NCBI RefSeq assembly: GCF_901933205.1
Contig: NC_044572.1
Coordinates: 89,928,965-89,992,964, forward strand
Direction: 5' to 3'
Length of the DNA: 64,000 nucleotides
Origin: Camarhynchus parvulus
Lineage: Eukaryota > Chordata > Aves > Passeriformes > Thraupidae
Shown here: positions 22,835 to 37,700 of the stretch, piece after piece
Layout: each line of letters starts with the position of its first letter
Numbering within the stretch: position 1 is the stretch's first letter
Program-made: the position numbers and the translations under genes
Notes under the pieces: generated by a model
What the model saw: only the letters and a program-made list of their open reading frames with translations
Told to the model about the DNA's origin: nothing
Databases searched by the model: none

Positions 22835-25800
22835 GTAAATGGATGTAGGTGTAGAGTTGTGTAGTGCTTGAATCTCCTCTGTGAGCACGCTTCAGGATGC
22901 TTGTGACTGACCCCCTTCCTGGCAAACCCTGCTGGAATGGAGCAAATGTGGCTGTCCAGCAATGTTTGGGCTCTTGGGTGGATGCCTGACTGTGATGTGG
23001 ATCTTGTAGTGCAATCGTGTCCTACTGGTGCTAGAAGCAGGAATATAGAGTGCATGAATTAGGGGGTTGGTGAGCACCTACAGCTCTTGAGGAGTGTTTG
23101 AGGCACCCAGGAAGTGATTCCCAAATCCATGGCTTGCCGAGTCACTCTATTCTTCTGCACTGTCTTCTGCATCTTGCTCTTCCAGCTTTCCATGGTGACA
23201 GCTTTATCGATCACTACCCTTCTCTTCCTGCTTCTGCAGGAGCAGGAGAGCAGCCTGTGCTGTGCTCTCAGAGCAGGGTGGTGATGTAGAGCTTTGCTTG
23301 CCAGTTTAAGGAAAAATTAAAGGCTAATATTAGAGATGAAGGCTCTGAGAAGCTGAGTATATTGAGATGATATCTGTTTTGGCAATAATTTCAAATTTGA
23401 GAGAAGCTTCTTCTAGATTTATCTCTTCATCTTCTGTACAGAAATTAATGCAGTCAGTTTCTAAAACCGGTCTTTTAGTCTGGTCAGAAGAATTGTGACA
23501 AAATTAGGAGGAGGAGCTCGCATATCAGGGTGATCTGGGACCGTAAACATATTCTTAAGGAGATTGTTACTGATATGAGTTTCTGTTTCCTGTGTCAGAG
23601 GCATGTGGTGGGGCAGATTCCCTCAGACTCATACACTTACAGGCTGCTTAATATTTTGAAGTTGCAAAGTACTGTGTCTCAATATGTCTGCTTATCTATA
23701 AATCTTAAAACATGGATTGTACTGTTATGATGAAGTTATTAAAATTTGACATTATTACACCAATAACGGTTGTGCTGCATTATATAATGGGAAGAAGGTA
23801 TTATATGTCTTCTTTTGAAACTCTAGAAAATTAGCCAAGGGAGAAATTAGAGTGTAATTTTAATAGTGTATTTGGTTCATAAGCACTTATGTATAATTTT
23901 TGAAGTGCTTAACATATAACAAACATGATCCCATATGCTATAAGATTACTTGAAGATTGCCTCCCAGTTTAGTAATGGAACACAAATGCATCAACTGCAT
24001 GTTCTCATTAAGAAATCACCTGTCTTGTAAATTACTTTTGATACCATTCACTGTTTTATTTATTTGTCTGTATGTTCCTATTGGAAATATAATTATAGCT
24101 ATGCAGTCCTGAAAAAAGTGTATTTCTTAGTTTCTCATATAAAAAGAGTAACATTTCAGTTACATTTCAGCTTAAATAAGTGGAAACTGTGGATATGAGT
24201 TTAAGTGGACAGCAATTAAAACCTACTTTTATTTGCTCAGAGGTGGATGTTTATTTGCTAATTGTGTTTACCTAGTTTCCAGTTCTAGGAGCAGCGCTAA
24301 AATATTTTTCCCCACATAAATATTCAGTGGATTTGAATTGCAGAACCTCAGCTCTGTTGCACTGACCTCTCAATTTGAATTAAAATATTGAAGTAATCTA
24401 TAATTATATTTTTAAAATAACCCCCGGCAAAAGACATAGATCACTGCCTTTCTCTTCCTGCTTCTGCCTGGGCAGGAAGACATGTTGCGGTGACTTGGAA
24501 GAGATTAATAGAATGTGGATCCTTAAAATTTCTGGTTTTTCTTCCTGGTTCTGAGAGTAGAGTACACACTCTTGAGTTTTAAGTACTGATTACAGACACA
24601 CTGCAGAGGTCCTTGTATTTAATTGTTTGTCAGGGACAGTATGAATGCAAGAGAGCTGATTCTGTTTTTTTAATGCTGTTAGCCTAGACTTGCCTATGTG
24701 ACCTTATACAACCTTTGGATTAGCTTCCTTTCAATTAGAAAATACGGATACTTGGCTCTTTGGATGCAGGATCTGCCATGAGAGGGACAGATAATTTACT
24801 TTTGGGCATCGTTCACTAGGAAGAGAGAAAAGTTACATCTAAAAGTACTTGAGTTGCTTTTGCTGAAATAAACAAATGGAAAGAAATCATGACTTCCAGT
24901 ATATGCACGGGGCTTGAAAACAGTGTTGTACCTTCATTCATGCGCCAGGGGAGGAGAGCTGTGCTCTGCCATGAGCCCCTGAAGTTTTGAACATTTTCTG
25001 CTGCCCAGGAGGGAGCACTGCCCTGCGCAAAGGTAGATGTTTTGTGCCGGGTATTCAGTCTTTGGCTTTGCTACTGTTTTATTTCAACTAATTAAGCTGT
25101 CACTACTCCAGAATGTGAATGCTAATCAGGAGGCAAGGGGAGCATTCTTGCAAGAGATGTCTGAATTCTTTGCATTAAATGAAGCTGTTTCAATCAGGAC
25201 CCTTTGGGAAACTTTATTCGGCAGAGTACTTTATAACCTGGTGGCTTTGGCACTGAGCTGAGAATGGAATGCTCTTTTTGACTGATATCTCTCAGGTCTC
25301 CCATGATTAAATGTGCATTTCCTAATTACTGTGTTGTCAATTCCTTTTAAGTAGGACTCCCTTGAAAACTCATGATGTAGCACTTTGACATTAAAAAAAA
25401 AGTTTAAATATTCACTAAGAATGAAAAGCAAGCAAATGAAAACAATCTTGTAGTTCAGTAAATGGCTGCTGATCCATCAAATGGTACATCTATGTCTGTA
25501 ATGTTTATTTATTTATACCAGCAGGACAGTGTTAACAGGACTGATATCTCTCTATGCCAGCCACCCCAAGCAGTGGCAGCCTGGGGAGGTTTGTTTCCTG
25601 CCTCTAACTGAAGGAGGGCTAAACCTGGGCTATGTGGAGAGCTCAAATCCTTGAAATGTTGGACAAAGGATGAGGGAAGGCAGCAAAGCTGCCTTCTGCA
25701 GATTTGTGAATCCAGCCATGGAGCAGCTTTTTAGTGCAGTAGGGGAAATAATGCCCTTGAGATTTTCACCCATGGGGGTGGGCAGCCAGGTATAATTGAG

Positions 25801-28800
25801 CTGTCTGAGTATCACTTTATTCCTGTCTTTCACAGTATGGCTGACATCTGGAGTCTCTCCTTCTATGCTGTCCTCAGGGTGATCAGGCTGGTGGATTCTT
25901 ACAGGCTTAAGGAAGTCTAAAAATAGTTTTACTGCTACTTAAAGAACAATATGTTGGTTGTTCAAAGTGATTCTTCTATTCTTACCTAGTTTTCCGAGTT
26001 GGTAGCCAGTTAAAGGGATGTGAAGCCAGGGCTTTATTAACAATGGTGTTAACAAGAAAGGTTTATGTGCTGTAATTAGGGCATGGTCTGAGCAAACGAA
26101 TAGACTTTACCACTGGGATTTTCTGAGGAGTGCTGATTTGCACTCAGATTGCTAGTTGACTCTTGACTGAGTCTATTTTAACGAGTATCATTTCTGACAG
26201 CAATGCTACAACATATCCCAGTCTGACTTAAAAGCTGGTCGTCTTTTCTTTGTTAGTAAACTGATTCCTTTTAATGGAATGACACAATAACATGATAGCT
26301 GTGTGTCAGCTGATTCAAAGATTTGTGTTCTTATTAAATAAATGCAAACCGCCCCTTTTTCTCCCCCCCAAACGCCATAAAACCCAGCAGTGGAACAGTC
26401 ACTGAAAGTGACATTGATAGGCAAATTATTTCTAAAGTGAAAATTTCAAGGCATGCTGGTTTACTTTTCTTACCTAAATAAGAAAAAAAAATCTGCTTCA
26501 GGCTTAAGATGCAATAAATGGAAGCACTACACTGGTTTTGGGTTGTACATGTATATTAATCCCCTAAAAGCACAGACATTTTGCAGTGACGTTGGGATAC
26601 ATCGCCAGTGTTATTCTGTAAATAAGACAAAACATCTCCTGGTTTTTGTGTGTTCAGCTCGTTGCATGCGATGTGTAACTCCACCTTGCACATTCCTGCA
26701 TTCTGGGATGCTTCAGGAAACAGTTTGCCAAGACAGGCATAGGAAACAAAAGCATCCTGTGTTGTAGACTTGAGAGTTTGAAAGCTTCTGTAAATTGGTG
26801 ACCTAGGAAGTTATTAAAAGACCATGTACTTGGTAAATCAGTTCTTGACATTGATTTTCACATGAATGAGATATTCTATTTTGCCTCTCAGAGAATGCAG
26901 TTTCTCAGTACAGTATTTTAGGCATGAAAATTGTGAACAATAAAATACTCGTCAAAATGATAATTTTAGCATTCCTAAATTGTCATATTACTATCCTTGT
27001 TATTGGAAGAGTCTAACTGAAAACGGGAAGAAAAGTGTCAGGTTGTCTATATTTTTTCAACCCAAAAAACTCTTAATTATGATTCCTGGCAATATCTCTT
27101 TGTTTTCCAAATATTATACTTAAGAAAAAATTTATGATATTCTTCGCTAAATTCCTAATAAAGAGTTGTTTTGAACTGCCATGAAAGGTATCCAGTTTCA
27201 GTTTTATTCTAATGTTTCACTTTTCAATGCAGCAGGGGTTCAGAGTTATAGAAAGGGTGCACAGTTGCCTTATGTTAACCCTTTTTAAATGTTATTTGAG
27301 CTTCTTCTCACAGAGCGGAAAGACATGTGGCTTTTCTTAACTTTTGGCCCCAAAAGACTCAGCCTTTATTCACTGATGTAATTCTGCCTTCTTACTCTAT
27401 CTTCTTAGTGTCACCTTTCATTTATTTCAGGCCTTTGAAACTGCTGTGTTTAATGCACCTTCCCCATATGAGTGCGGTACATGCAGACATCTGGTGTGAG
27501 AAAAGATTACTTGGGCTTGGCATTTTTGTTTTCCTGTTACTGCTTCTGAGCCATAAGGAATTTGAGCAGAGGAGCTGGTTGATGAATCCAATGAGGGCTG
27601 ACAGCACAGGAGAGGGGTCTGGGGCTGTGAAGCTGTGGATGTAACCAGGCATGTCCAGGGCAGAAAGGGCTCTGGGCTTCATCTGACCTGGGTTTGGAAA
27701 TGTGGGCTGGGGATATCTCCCTTCAGCTAGTGTGCCAGGGTTCTTGTGCCATCAAGGAGTAGGCGCTTCTATGTGGAAAATTCATCTAACCTATTTTAGG
27801 TGACTATTTTTAAGATAAAAAGAATTGTATACTAGAGAAAGCCTTTTTTTTTTTTGGTGAAGTATAAAGGGAGTCTCAGCTGACTAGTGTAGATGCAGAT
27901 GTCTCCTATGTGGAGGTCTGTGTTACATCAGCTAGAGACCTCCCTAGGTGTCTGGGGGAATTTTAATGTGAAACCCTGTAGTAACAGTGCATTTCCATCA
28001 CCTCGGGCTCTCTGGGGGTTTCAGCAGGCGGTCCAGAGAGCTCGCTTCCCACCATCCCCGCTTCATCTTTACTGGTTACAAAATACTCTTCTTTGGTCTC
28101 TCGCACCTGGCCAGAAAAGCTGGAAAAACAGGTCAGCAGTGTCCTGTGGTGTGTGGGTGAGCAGGGTGGTGGCAGCACAGCGGCCAGGAGTGCCCAGCAG
28201 GAATCTCTTCTGTGCCAACCCTGTGGACACGCAGGCTGTCCCTCACCCCAGCTGAGGATGGGCTTCTGCTGCCACGTGCTGTGGGGCTGTGCCTGCCGAG
28301 GGACTCACCTGTTAAGGCTTTTTCATGGATGAAGTGTTACAGTGCTGGGGAAGCATGTCCTGCTCTCTGGTCTTGCTTTCAGCTCCTGTATAAGGAGAAA
28401 ATTGTGAGGAGAACTGTTCATGCAGAGCATGGTTTCTTTCTAAATCAATAACACTGGGAAACCACACTACTATCACCACTCCTCAAAAACCAAGGAAGGA
28501 TAGTTTAGATATTCTTGACATAATTTTTGAAATTGTGTGCTCTTGTATTTTCTTTTCAAAATTAGTTTCAATTTAGATGGCAGTGTTTTTCTCTATATTC
28601 CACATTAAATTCAAAATTTTAAAAAATCAAAATTGGAATTACTGTTTTCATAAGATGCAACATTCCTATCAATGAAAAATTAATTATTTTCATGGCAAAA
28701 TCCAACATTTGGGATTTTCTGTTCCTAATAGCATGAAAAGCACTTGCAAAACTTCACAAATCACTTGATCCTGTTCTGCACCTCCCTGCACATATCTCCT

Positions 28801-31800
28801 CATGGATGTTCTCCTTCTGTGAAATTCTACACATACGTGTTTTCTGATCTTTATTGTGAAAGTTTCATAAAATGCCTCCTTTTCAATTTGAAAATAAAAA
28901 GGGAGATCAATCAGAATAATCAGATTCTAGAAAAGTTAGTGCATTTAAGTATGCTTTGTTTAGGTCAGCTTCAAGGTTTTCTGCTTTGTGTATCATGTTT
29001 GAATGGATCCAAGTCTCTGGTGAATAGTGTTGCTTTTGGAGCAATTTGCTTGATCTTGATTTGTCACTTGTGCAGTCGCTAAAGAAATACCACCAGTGAC
29101 ATCTCCACTCTGCTGTCATTCTCAGACACATCTTGCAATTTCCTTAGCTCTCACTGTAAAGCAGTGATAAAGCAATGTGAGGGGCCTTGTGAAGGCAGAG
29201 AATTAAAAGACCCAAGAAAGGCTGTTTTTAAGTTCTGGATCATTTGTAGCTTGGCTAAAGTGTGGTAGCCTCACAGTCTGCTTCAAGAATGGTGACCTGC
29301 TGGACAACTAGCACAGGAGAAGTAAACCAGGGTCTGTTTCAAAGTAGGAGGTGGTAAGACCACTTGATTGATTTGAGTAGTTCCACTGAAGGATTAGACA
29401 TTTTGGCTTCGCATCACAATTAAACTTCCTTAAATTATTTTTTTTTTACATAGGCAATCTTTAAAACTCAAAATGTCTTTTACTTTCATCTATTCAGGGC
29501 TCTGATACCAGCTGATGCCATACCACTAGAAACATTTTCTTGTTTGATGGAGATGCACAGTAAATATTTAATACATAGAGAAGTAATCTGGATTTTTTTT
29601 TAAGGAATTTAGCACTGTTTTCTGATGGTGTTCATATCTAATTCTGTTATTTTCCTTACCTTCTATGTCCGTCAGAGTCAAAGAAGTCAGTCCTACTGCC
29701 CATTTCCTCCATTTGTGGCTGTTACCCTCGTTTCCCACTGCTGGGCTCTTTTTGCTCTCAGTTAGCATATGCTCTGTCTTGGCTGACATCACTGCTGCTC
29801 CAGAGCTCCTCTCTCCTGCCATGACCACTGACTCCGGGTGCTCTGTGATTTCTCATCTGCCCACAGTGAGGAGCGAGGCAGGGATCCAAGAGAAAGGAGT
29901 CATCATCAGGGGGCCGATGAAATGTTGTGAAGAGGAAGTAGGCGTTTCACAGGGTTTTAAAACAAGAAGGATCAGGAAAAATGTCACCCTGATGTCTTAT
30001 GAGCAACTTCCAAGCACAGGAACCCTTTAGGAGTGCATGGCTTAGTACCAGCTAAACCACCAGAAGTTTAGAGACACAAATGCAATCAGAGTGCTGTATT
30101 TGAAGAAGTGGGGCTTGAAGCTGTAGTGAGGAATGTTGACTCCAGAGGTATTTAGCAACAGGAAGAAGATAGAAATGAATTTCTATTCACATTTTTGTTA
30201 GGAATTTGTGTCTTGTTGCTGAGTGGATCCAGTATTGCTACCAAGTACTTTACCAAGTGTATTTAATAGATTTGAGGCTGGAATGGAAAATTTTCTGAAA
30301 ACTATGTTAAATGCATAATTTAAAGAAAACCATGAGGTTTTTCTGATTATTTTCTCAGTTTTATGATTAAATTATCTTCCAATAAATGTTTATTTTTATT
30401 ATGAAGGCAGGGACATTGAATTGCATTTACCATTTTGTTCCAAATGATGTCCTTATTCTGAAAAAGAAAACTAATAGAAACAAGAATTTCTTGATACATA
30501 AGAAAACTCACATGAAGATCTGACAGGCAGATGGAATTGATTTATAACATTTCTGTGATATGTATTAAATTATTTAAACCTTATTGATCGAAGCAATAAT
30601 ATAGGTGCTTGTATAACAATGGGGAAAATACTCTTGATCCAACTCTCATTTACGCAAAGGACATTTTTACTGAAACTGACAAGGTAAAGGTGCCTTAAAA
30701 AGATCTGATTTTTAAGTCTGCTTGGACAAAAACCACAGCCACAGCCAAAGTAATTGACTTCAGTGTAAGCTTCTCTCCCCAAAACCTGAAAGCCAGTATA
30801 AATAAAGACATATAACTTGTGGGGTGGGTAGAAATGCAGTGGGAAGATATAAAAGTCAAGAGAGTTGTTTCTCTTAACTTTGATGTGCTGGTAGCTGCAA
30901 AGTGATGCTATAATACAGACATGCTTTAGAGCCAGGTGACATGCCAGGTTTTATCCCTGGGACTAAGATCTAGTTATTAAGAGGTCATGCAAAGAACTTT
31001 CTATGTGGTAAATCATGGGAGGAACTGGTAGAAATACCAGAAAGCCTCTCCTTTGTAACCTACAAAGAGCAGAGAAAACTAGATGACTGAAATGCAAGTA
31101 AAATGCTTGCCTTGAAATGGATCATTGCGTGGAGATATTGGTACATCAGCAATGGTTTTAAACTTGGTAGTGATCATCATGGTTGCAGAAGTCTTGGGAG
31201 ATGCCTGTAACAATAACTTCTTCTTGCCTAGTTCTTGTTGTTACTCTTGGCTGTCCTAATGGGGTCAAAAACCTAGCAGTAGATTAATTTACAAAATATG
31301 GTAATCTTGACTTCATTAGCCTTACATGGACCAGTTACTCCATCCATCAAGAGATTCCTGCAGCAGGTTCACCAGTCTCCCTCAAAATTGTAATTTATCT
31401 TTTTGAAAGATGTGCAATTTTTATTCAGAGTCATCCAAGGGTGAAGACAATTTACTGCATTTTTTTGCAAAGCTGTACCAATAGGCAATTTCACTTGTTG
31501 TTTCTGGTTAAACCTTGCTGATTTTGTATTTCAGTTGTAATATATAATGGTCTCTGTTAGATTTAAGATCACAGTGTGATCTCTGTATATTGATTGTGGG
31601 TCATGTTCATCTCACCACTTTCTATTGGCTGTAATAAACAGAGGAAGTGCTTTTATTTTCTTGCTGCAAGGCAGAATTTTCAGGAGTTACACCACTCATC
31701 CCATTAGCTTTCTGGAGAGAGAACAGAGGAGTATAACCATTCTCCATTTCCCTACTTGACTCCAACTTTAACCTCACATTGTAGAAGCATGGTTCCCGTA

Positions 31801-32518
31801 GCAATTGACTCTGCTGTTCCTACTGAACTTGTGAAGGTCCAAAGAACAAGTGGGATACATATCTGGTACAGGAAGAGCCCTATTTATGTAAAAATTGCAT
31901 ACAAAGGTAGAAGTGTCTCTAGACATTTTGCTGTGTCCTTGAGTTGTCAGCAAACAGTTACTCCTCTTTCCTCACATAATGCTGAGAAATGGGCTGTATC
32001 TATAATAAAAAATGTACCCATAAAATATAAGGAGTTTAGACTACAATTGTCTCAATATTGAAGAATGAATATTCTTGATAGACAAAACCACAGTATGACC
32101 TTTTCTGATTATAATAAGTTTGAAACCCATCCCCTTGATGACAGAAACTCATCATGAGAAAGTGAGAATATTTTAAGATTTTACAGTGTTTCACATATCT
32201 TTGCAAGAGTGTTAATCTTTATTTACAGAACACTGTTTGTATAAATACACATTTTTCTCAGTAGAAACAATACGACAGGTGTTTCGTTCTTTGACTTCGT
32301 TTACCTTGAAATCTTGCATGTGTAAATACGTGTAGCTATGTAACACTAAAGGAGAAGGTGTGGGAATGTGGCTAGCTATGAATACAAAATCCAAATGACT
32401 ATTTGCTTGCTTTGTGTTTCAGCTGTCCTGTATGAGAGCTCTTTTGATTTGTAGACATTTGTTTCAATCTCTGCAAGAAAACTGCTAATAAAATTAGGTG
32501 TTGTGATATTTCTAAAGG
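22835..32518. other. Intron-like DNA after exon B
   Basis: AT-rich DNA with no recognisable exon or clear mobile element. Slightly GC-richer patches at 25540-25680 and 27560-28330 carry longer frames without any recognised domain or supporting splice sites. Confidence 0.55.
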
Positions 32519-32790
32519 AATCATAGACTCATAGAATCATAGATTTGTTTGGGTTGGAAGGGACCTTAAGATCATCTAGTTCTAACCTCCCTGCCATAGG
32601 CAGGGACACTTTTCGCTAGATTCAAAGCCCCATCCAACCTGGTCTCAAACAATTCCAGGAATGGGGCATCCACAACCTCTCTAGCCAACCTGTTCCGGTG
32701 GCTCACCACCCTTAGAGTAAAGAATTTCTTCCTGCTATTTCATCTAAATCTACCCTCTTTTGTCTTAAGACTATTCTCCTAGTCCCCATT
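32519..32790 (-). mobile_element. CR1 LINE 3' fragment
   Basis: On the plus strand it begins with three imperfect copies of TCATAGAN, the reverse complement of the CR1 terminal ATTCTATG repeat. It continues with the familiar GGTTGGAAGGGACCTTAAG and CTAGTTCTAACC words of the CR1 3' region. The copy is therefore in minus orientation and truncated at its 5' end, as most CR1 copies are. Confidence 0.9.
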
Positions 32791-35589
32791 ACTTTTTATT
32801 TGCACTTAACTTGTGGAGTTTTCTGCCTTAATCGTTATTGAGAGTACTTTCATTCTTAGTTTTATGTAAGTACTGCTAGTTTGGCCTTACAGAGTTCCCT
32901 GCTTAAAACCTGATCCATAACCAGGATGCACATGTATAGATAGACCCCATCAAAGCTGAACTGAACTGAGAAGTGAAGATGGATGCAAAGTTGATGTCTG
33001 ATTCATCACACCTATTTTTAGATATGTTTGTCTGAGTTGGTCAGCCTTTACAGTGAAGACATTTAGATGCGTGCTTTAGGATGCACGCATGAATCCTGTA
33101 CTATAGCAGTCTGCTTCTTTCCACTGTTTTAATAACCCATAATATTTAGCATAAGTCTGGATTTGGTCAAATTAATCACACTATGCATCTGGCCATATAG
33201 AAAGGAATTTGTTTTTGTGCTGTTTAGGTACATGGTGATCACTACCTTGTTGATCAGCTGCATGGCTAAATTGTGCATTTATAGTTTTTTTCACTCCTTC
33301 ATATTCATGAACTAATACCCTCTTAACCTAGGAAATACCTTCAAGTCTGTGTCCTAATGGAATGCCTGGATATGACCTAGGTTTTTACATGACAGACCAT
33401 CCATTTAGCATCTGAGAAGTAAACCCACTAATGGAAACCTATCTTTGTGCCTCAGGGACTGCTACCTCCCAGCAGCTGCCTGTGTTACCTAATACATGTT
33501 CTCTTTACTTCCACTGTAGAATTCACATTTATCTAATTTTCTGCTTCCAGTGCTTCTTCTAGAACTGTGTTCAGATTGGTTTTGTTAGTGATATTTTGAT
33601 TTTGCAGGATGCTTTTGCTACTATATACTTCTACATCTTTGAAAATTTATCTCTTTTGTTATTTTCCAAACACATTTCTAAACCAAGTTCCTTGCCTTCA
33701 TTAGTATTCTCAGTAGCACCCAGCTTAATAACATCAGGAAATTTTCAGCAAATTAACCAGTTGTTTAGGTCTTCAATATAAAAATTAAAATGTTAAACAG
33801 AACTATTCCAACACTGATCCTCTGGCAGTCTAATCATAGTCACTTTTCCCTAACTTAGCAATTTGTCATTTATCATCACTGTGGTACTTCAGCCATAGTT
33901 CAGACTGTCTTATCACACATGTGTAATCATATGTAATTAATTTGGTAAGATAATATGAAATGATATGCTAAATTTCAAATATTCTAAGTGAGTTCAAGCT
34001 TTGTTTTCAATTAAACTTGCCACTCAGTGGGCAGATGTATCACAAAAGCAAATACATTAAAATCAAAGTGCAATGCGTAACGAATGAAATGGAAAGTTGT
34101 GGATACGATATTATACACAGATATTAGATGAAATGGTGATACATCTACATTATATATGAGCTGTAATCCATCATAAAAATGAGTACAGGCCTAATAGGAG
34201 GAATTTAGAGATGGAGGATGAACCTAGTCCAAGGCCTGCAGATGCCTTTGCACAGTTGGGATCTGATTTGAAAGAGGAGGTCAATCCCAGTATCACATTT
34301 CATGACACTTACTCAACTTAATTCCCCTAAAGAAAAAAACCCCAGGCTTTCTTTCACTTTTGCATTTTACTTGAATTAAATATTTCTTGGCCCAGATATC
34401 AGAAGTAGAAACTCATAACAGTGGTTTCTGGCTTCACAGAGATATCCACATAGATTCTTGGTGTTGCGTGTTGTACTTGAGTGTCAGTCCACTTCCTGCC
34501 TTGCCCAGTGCATAATGCACAGGTGGGTCACACCCAGGCAGCTCTTTCATGTACCAGTTTCGCTAATTTGTTTGAACTGATACATAAAATGTTTTTTTCC
34601 ATTATTATTTCATGTAAAGGTTGCTCCAGATCATCCTTCACTCCTTTTGAATCTGGCTCTTTTGGTGCATAAAGAAATGTGGGAAGACGCTGGGTCCTTG
34701 AAATGAAGCTGATGTCTTGGATGCTTTCCATAGCACACAAAAAAAAAAAAAAAAAAAGTAGGAGAGAGCTCTGAAGTGAGTACTGGGGGTGGTGAGGAAT
34801 GGAGTGTGATGAATGGTCAGGAAGCCACTCTAATGCTTTCATTTAAAAATAGACATGCAGTCTCTTGTGTGGTTGCAGAGTAAAACTTAAAAAGGTAATA
34901 GGAGTGCATTCTGAAATCCAAAGGTAAATAAGCAATAAGAATTTATTGTGATCATAGGTTCAGTTTCATGGTATTTTTGAGCCTGACTCATGACCTTTCA
35001 ACATCTGTAATGGATGGTCTTAGCAAAATAGGCAAGAGAGTCATAATGTATAGCACTCAAGTAAGGACCACAGTGCCTGTCAACCCTTTTGCAGTGAAAT
35101 TTAATTTCCTACCTTTTTGTCCTGTGCAGAGTAGAGATTTTCTTTTTATTGTTCTGTTTGACTTTGAAGAAATATACCTTGTTAACAACTTCACACTTTT
35201 GAATGTGGTTTATCTATCTGAATTTATTTTAGTTTTCTTTATAATGGTAAGACACTGAACATGTGTTTCTTAAGAAGCTTTTAAATTTACCTACAGTAAC
35301 TGCCAATCATGTTGGTCCGATTATGCAAAAACAGAAATATTAGTTGAAACTGTGTGTAGAACAGAGCAAATAATTCTTAAAGAATGAAGTTGATCAGAGT
35401 CCTCAAAATTTCTGAAAACAGAAATATAGTGTAACAATATATTCTAACTGAATTTTATGGGTCAGTAAAAATACAGAGACAGCTCTTTAAATGGAAAAAA
35501 TATATAAATACTCTTTTTCAGTTCTAACGGATGTCACTTAGAGCCTAGCCCTCTAACTAAATACATCCCTCCAAAATACTGAGAAGACT
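32791..35589. other. Intron-like DNA, poly-A tract near 34740
   Basis: No gene recognised. About 20 A residues at 34738-34757 interrupt the sequence; an open minus-strand frame beside it (down to 34528) shows no known domain. The tract could be the tail of an old retrocopy, but I found no target-site duplication. Confidence 0.45.
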
Positions 35590-37147
35590 GGGCAGTGCCC
35601 TTCAGAGATCCATCAGCAGTGGAGCTGATTTTGTGTAATTCCTCTATTATATTATTGACCTGGAGGATGGGATGGAATGCTCCCTTCTCAAGTTTGTAAA
35701 TGACACTGGACTGGAGCAGTGGTTGATGACTGAAGGAAGAGGGAACTCAACAAGGTTGGGTTGAAAGGGCTTTTGGGTATAAGATATTGCCGTAATGATG
35801 TGAGTCCAGCAGAAGACGTCCAAGATAGTTCAGTGGTTTGGAGCACATTATGTAGAAAATGTGTTTCAAAATTTAGTTTTGAAATACTGTATGTGAGGGA
35901 AAGAAAGCAGATGGTATTTGGTGACTCACTAGTATGAAGGTAAAGTGCAACTACCATACTGAGCTATCATCTCTTCATCTCATGGGCGGCTTGTCCCACT
36001 CTCCTGTCTGTTGGAGGGACAGCACAGAAGGGCACAAGCAGCTCAGGATGTTTCTGGAGGGCACTGGTGATAACTTCCAAAAAACATAATGGATCAAGGA
36101 GCTCACGAGCTGATGAAGTAGGGGCTTTTGGGGTGGACTGAAAGCTGTCTGAACTGGCAGGCCTGAAGTGCAGTGATCAGCAGCATGAACACTAATAGGA
36201 GATCAGACCCTGGTGGTGTACCCCAGGCAGCAATACAGGGTCCAGCACTGCTAACATTTCAATTAGTGATTGGGATGATGGAGCAGACTGTACACTCAGC
36301 AAGTTTGCAGAATGAGACAAATCTGGGGGGAATGGCTGACAAACTTTAGGTGTGTATGCCTTGATGTAGGGAGGGACTTGGATGGGTTGGAGAATGAATC
36401 TTATGAAGTTCAACAGGGGAAAGGGCAAAGTCCTTCTCACAGGGAGCAGTTACATGTGGCACCGGTAAACACTAGGGCTGACCAGCTGGAAGGCAGCTTT
36501 TCAGAGAAGGCCTTAAAGGTCCTGGTGGACAGCAAGCTGACTAAGATTCAGCATGTGCCCCTGCAGCAACGGAGGCCAACAGCCTCCTGATCTGGCTGCG
36601 TTAGGAAGAATGTTGCTAACAAGTCCAGGGAGGTGATCCTTCTTGTCTGCTCAGCATTTGTGAGGCCACATCTAGGGTGCCATTTCTGGGCACCCTGATA
36701 CAACAGGGATATGGACTTAGTGGAGCAAGTCTACAAGGATTTCTCATATGTGGAAAAGCTGAGAGAGCTGTGATTATTTAGCCTGAGGAACAGAAGAGTC
36801 AAGGGAAAGCTTATCAATATTTATAAATGGCAGGGTGTAAAGAGGAAACATTTAGACTCTTCTCATTCATACTCATTGAGGAGTCTACAGGCAATGGGCA
36901 TAAAGTAAAACACAGAAAATTCTATCTGAATATAGGAATTTATTTTTTACTTCACTGTGAGAGTGGTTGCACACTGGAACACTGTCTAGAGATGTACAGG
37001 TCTCCATTCTTGGACATTCTCAAAACACAACTGGGCACAGTCCTGGACAATTTATTTTTTGTGACCCTGCTTTGAGCAAGGAGGTTGAACGAGATGAATC
37101 CCCATATACCCCTTTCAGACTCATGCATTCTGTGCTCTGTGATTGTC
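35590..37147 (+). mobile_element. CR1 LINE fragments, at least two copies in plus orientation
   Basis: Degenerate reverse-transcriptase-derived sequence. The region ending in the Lys-Phe-x-x-x-Asp-Thr word typical of CR1 ORF2 appears twice, near 35650-35710 and 36260-36330, so two truncated copies or an internal duplication are present. The second runs on through the C-terminal region and 3' UTR and ends in an ATTCTGTG-type tail at about 37130-37147. Multiple stops and frameshifts make it non-functional. Confidence 0.75.
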
Positions 37148-37700
37148 TAGCAAGATGACTTAACTTGATCCTTTGTGGGAAGCACTGAATGAATTTCAGG
37201 AATACCTGAAATACTGGCAGACTGATAATTTCCAGCTTTGTCTATGGTAGAAACCTCTGTGTAAGAACTAAGTATGAGGTTACTAGATTTACTATTTGAC
37301 AGAAATCCTCAAAGATAGTTAAAATTGCTAAAGATTGAATATTTTATTTAACCATGTTAAAGAGTCAAAATTACACAGTTACTGAACTCCCTTTTCAGCT
37401 TGAAATTTGCAAAGTCTTAGTAGTGTGAAATAGTAGAGCTTAAAAAAACCCGACACCTAAACAGATGGCAAGACAAGGGAGAAAAGTGCATAGTGAAATG
37501 AAGACAAGGAGGGACATTACACTCTTTTAATCCATATATAACTTGAATTTTTAAGAACAGTAGAAATTGAAATGATTTGATGTTAATCAGTTAGGAGTAA
37601 ACATGTATTTTCTACCAATATTTTGCAAAAGCATGAGGAAATAAATTAATTAATTGTTCATGACTCTTGCACTTGGTGTAGGAAGTCATTTGGCAGGTAA

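Noticed and set aside
22835..22864. Continuation of the exon B frame past the donor
   Set aside because: Similarity stops at the CAG|GTAAAT junction; the few further codons before the stop are intron.
34528..34842. Minus-strand frame beside a poly-A tract, possible retrocopy
   Set aside because: The Phe-rich part is the complement of the A tract; the rest matches nothing known and no target-site duplication is visible.
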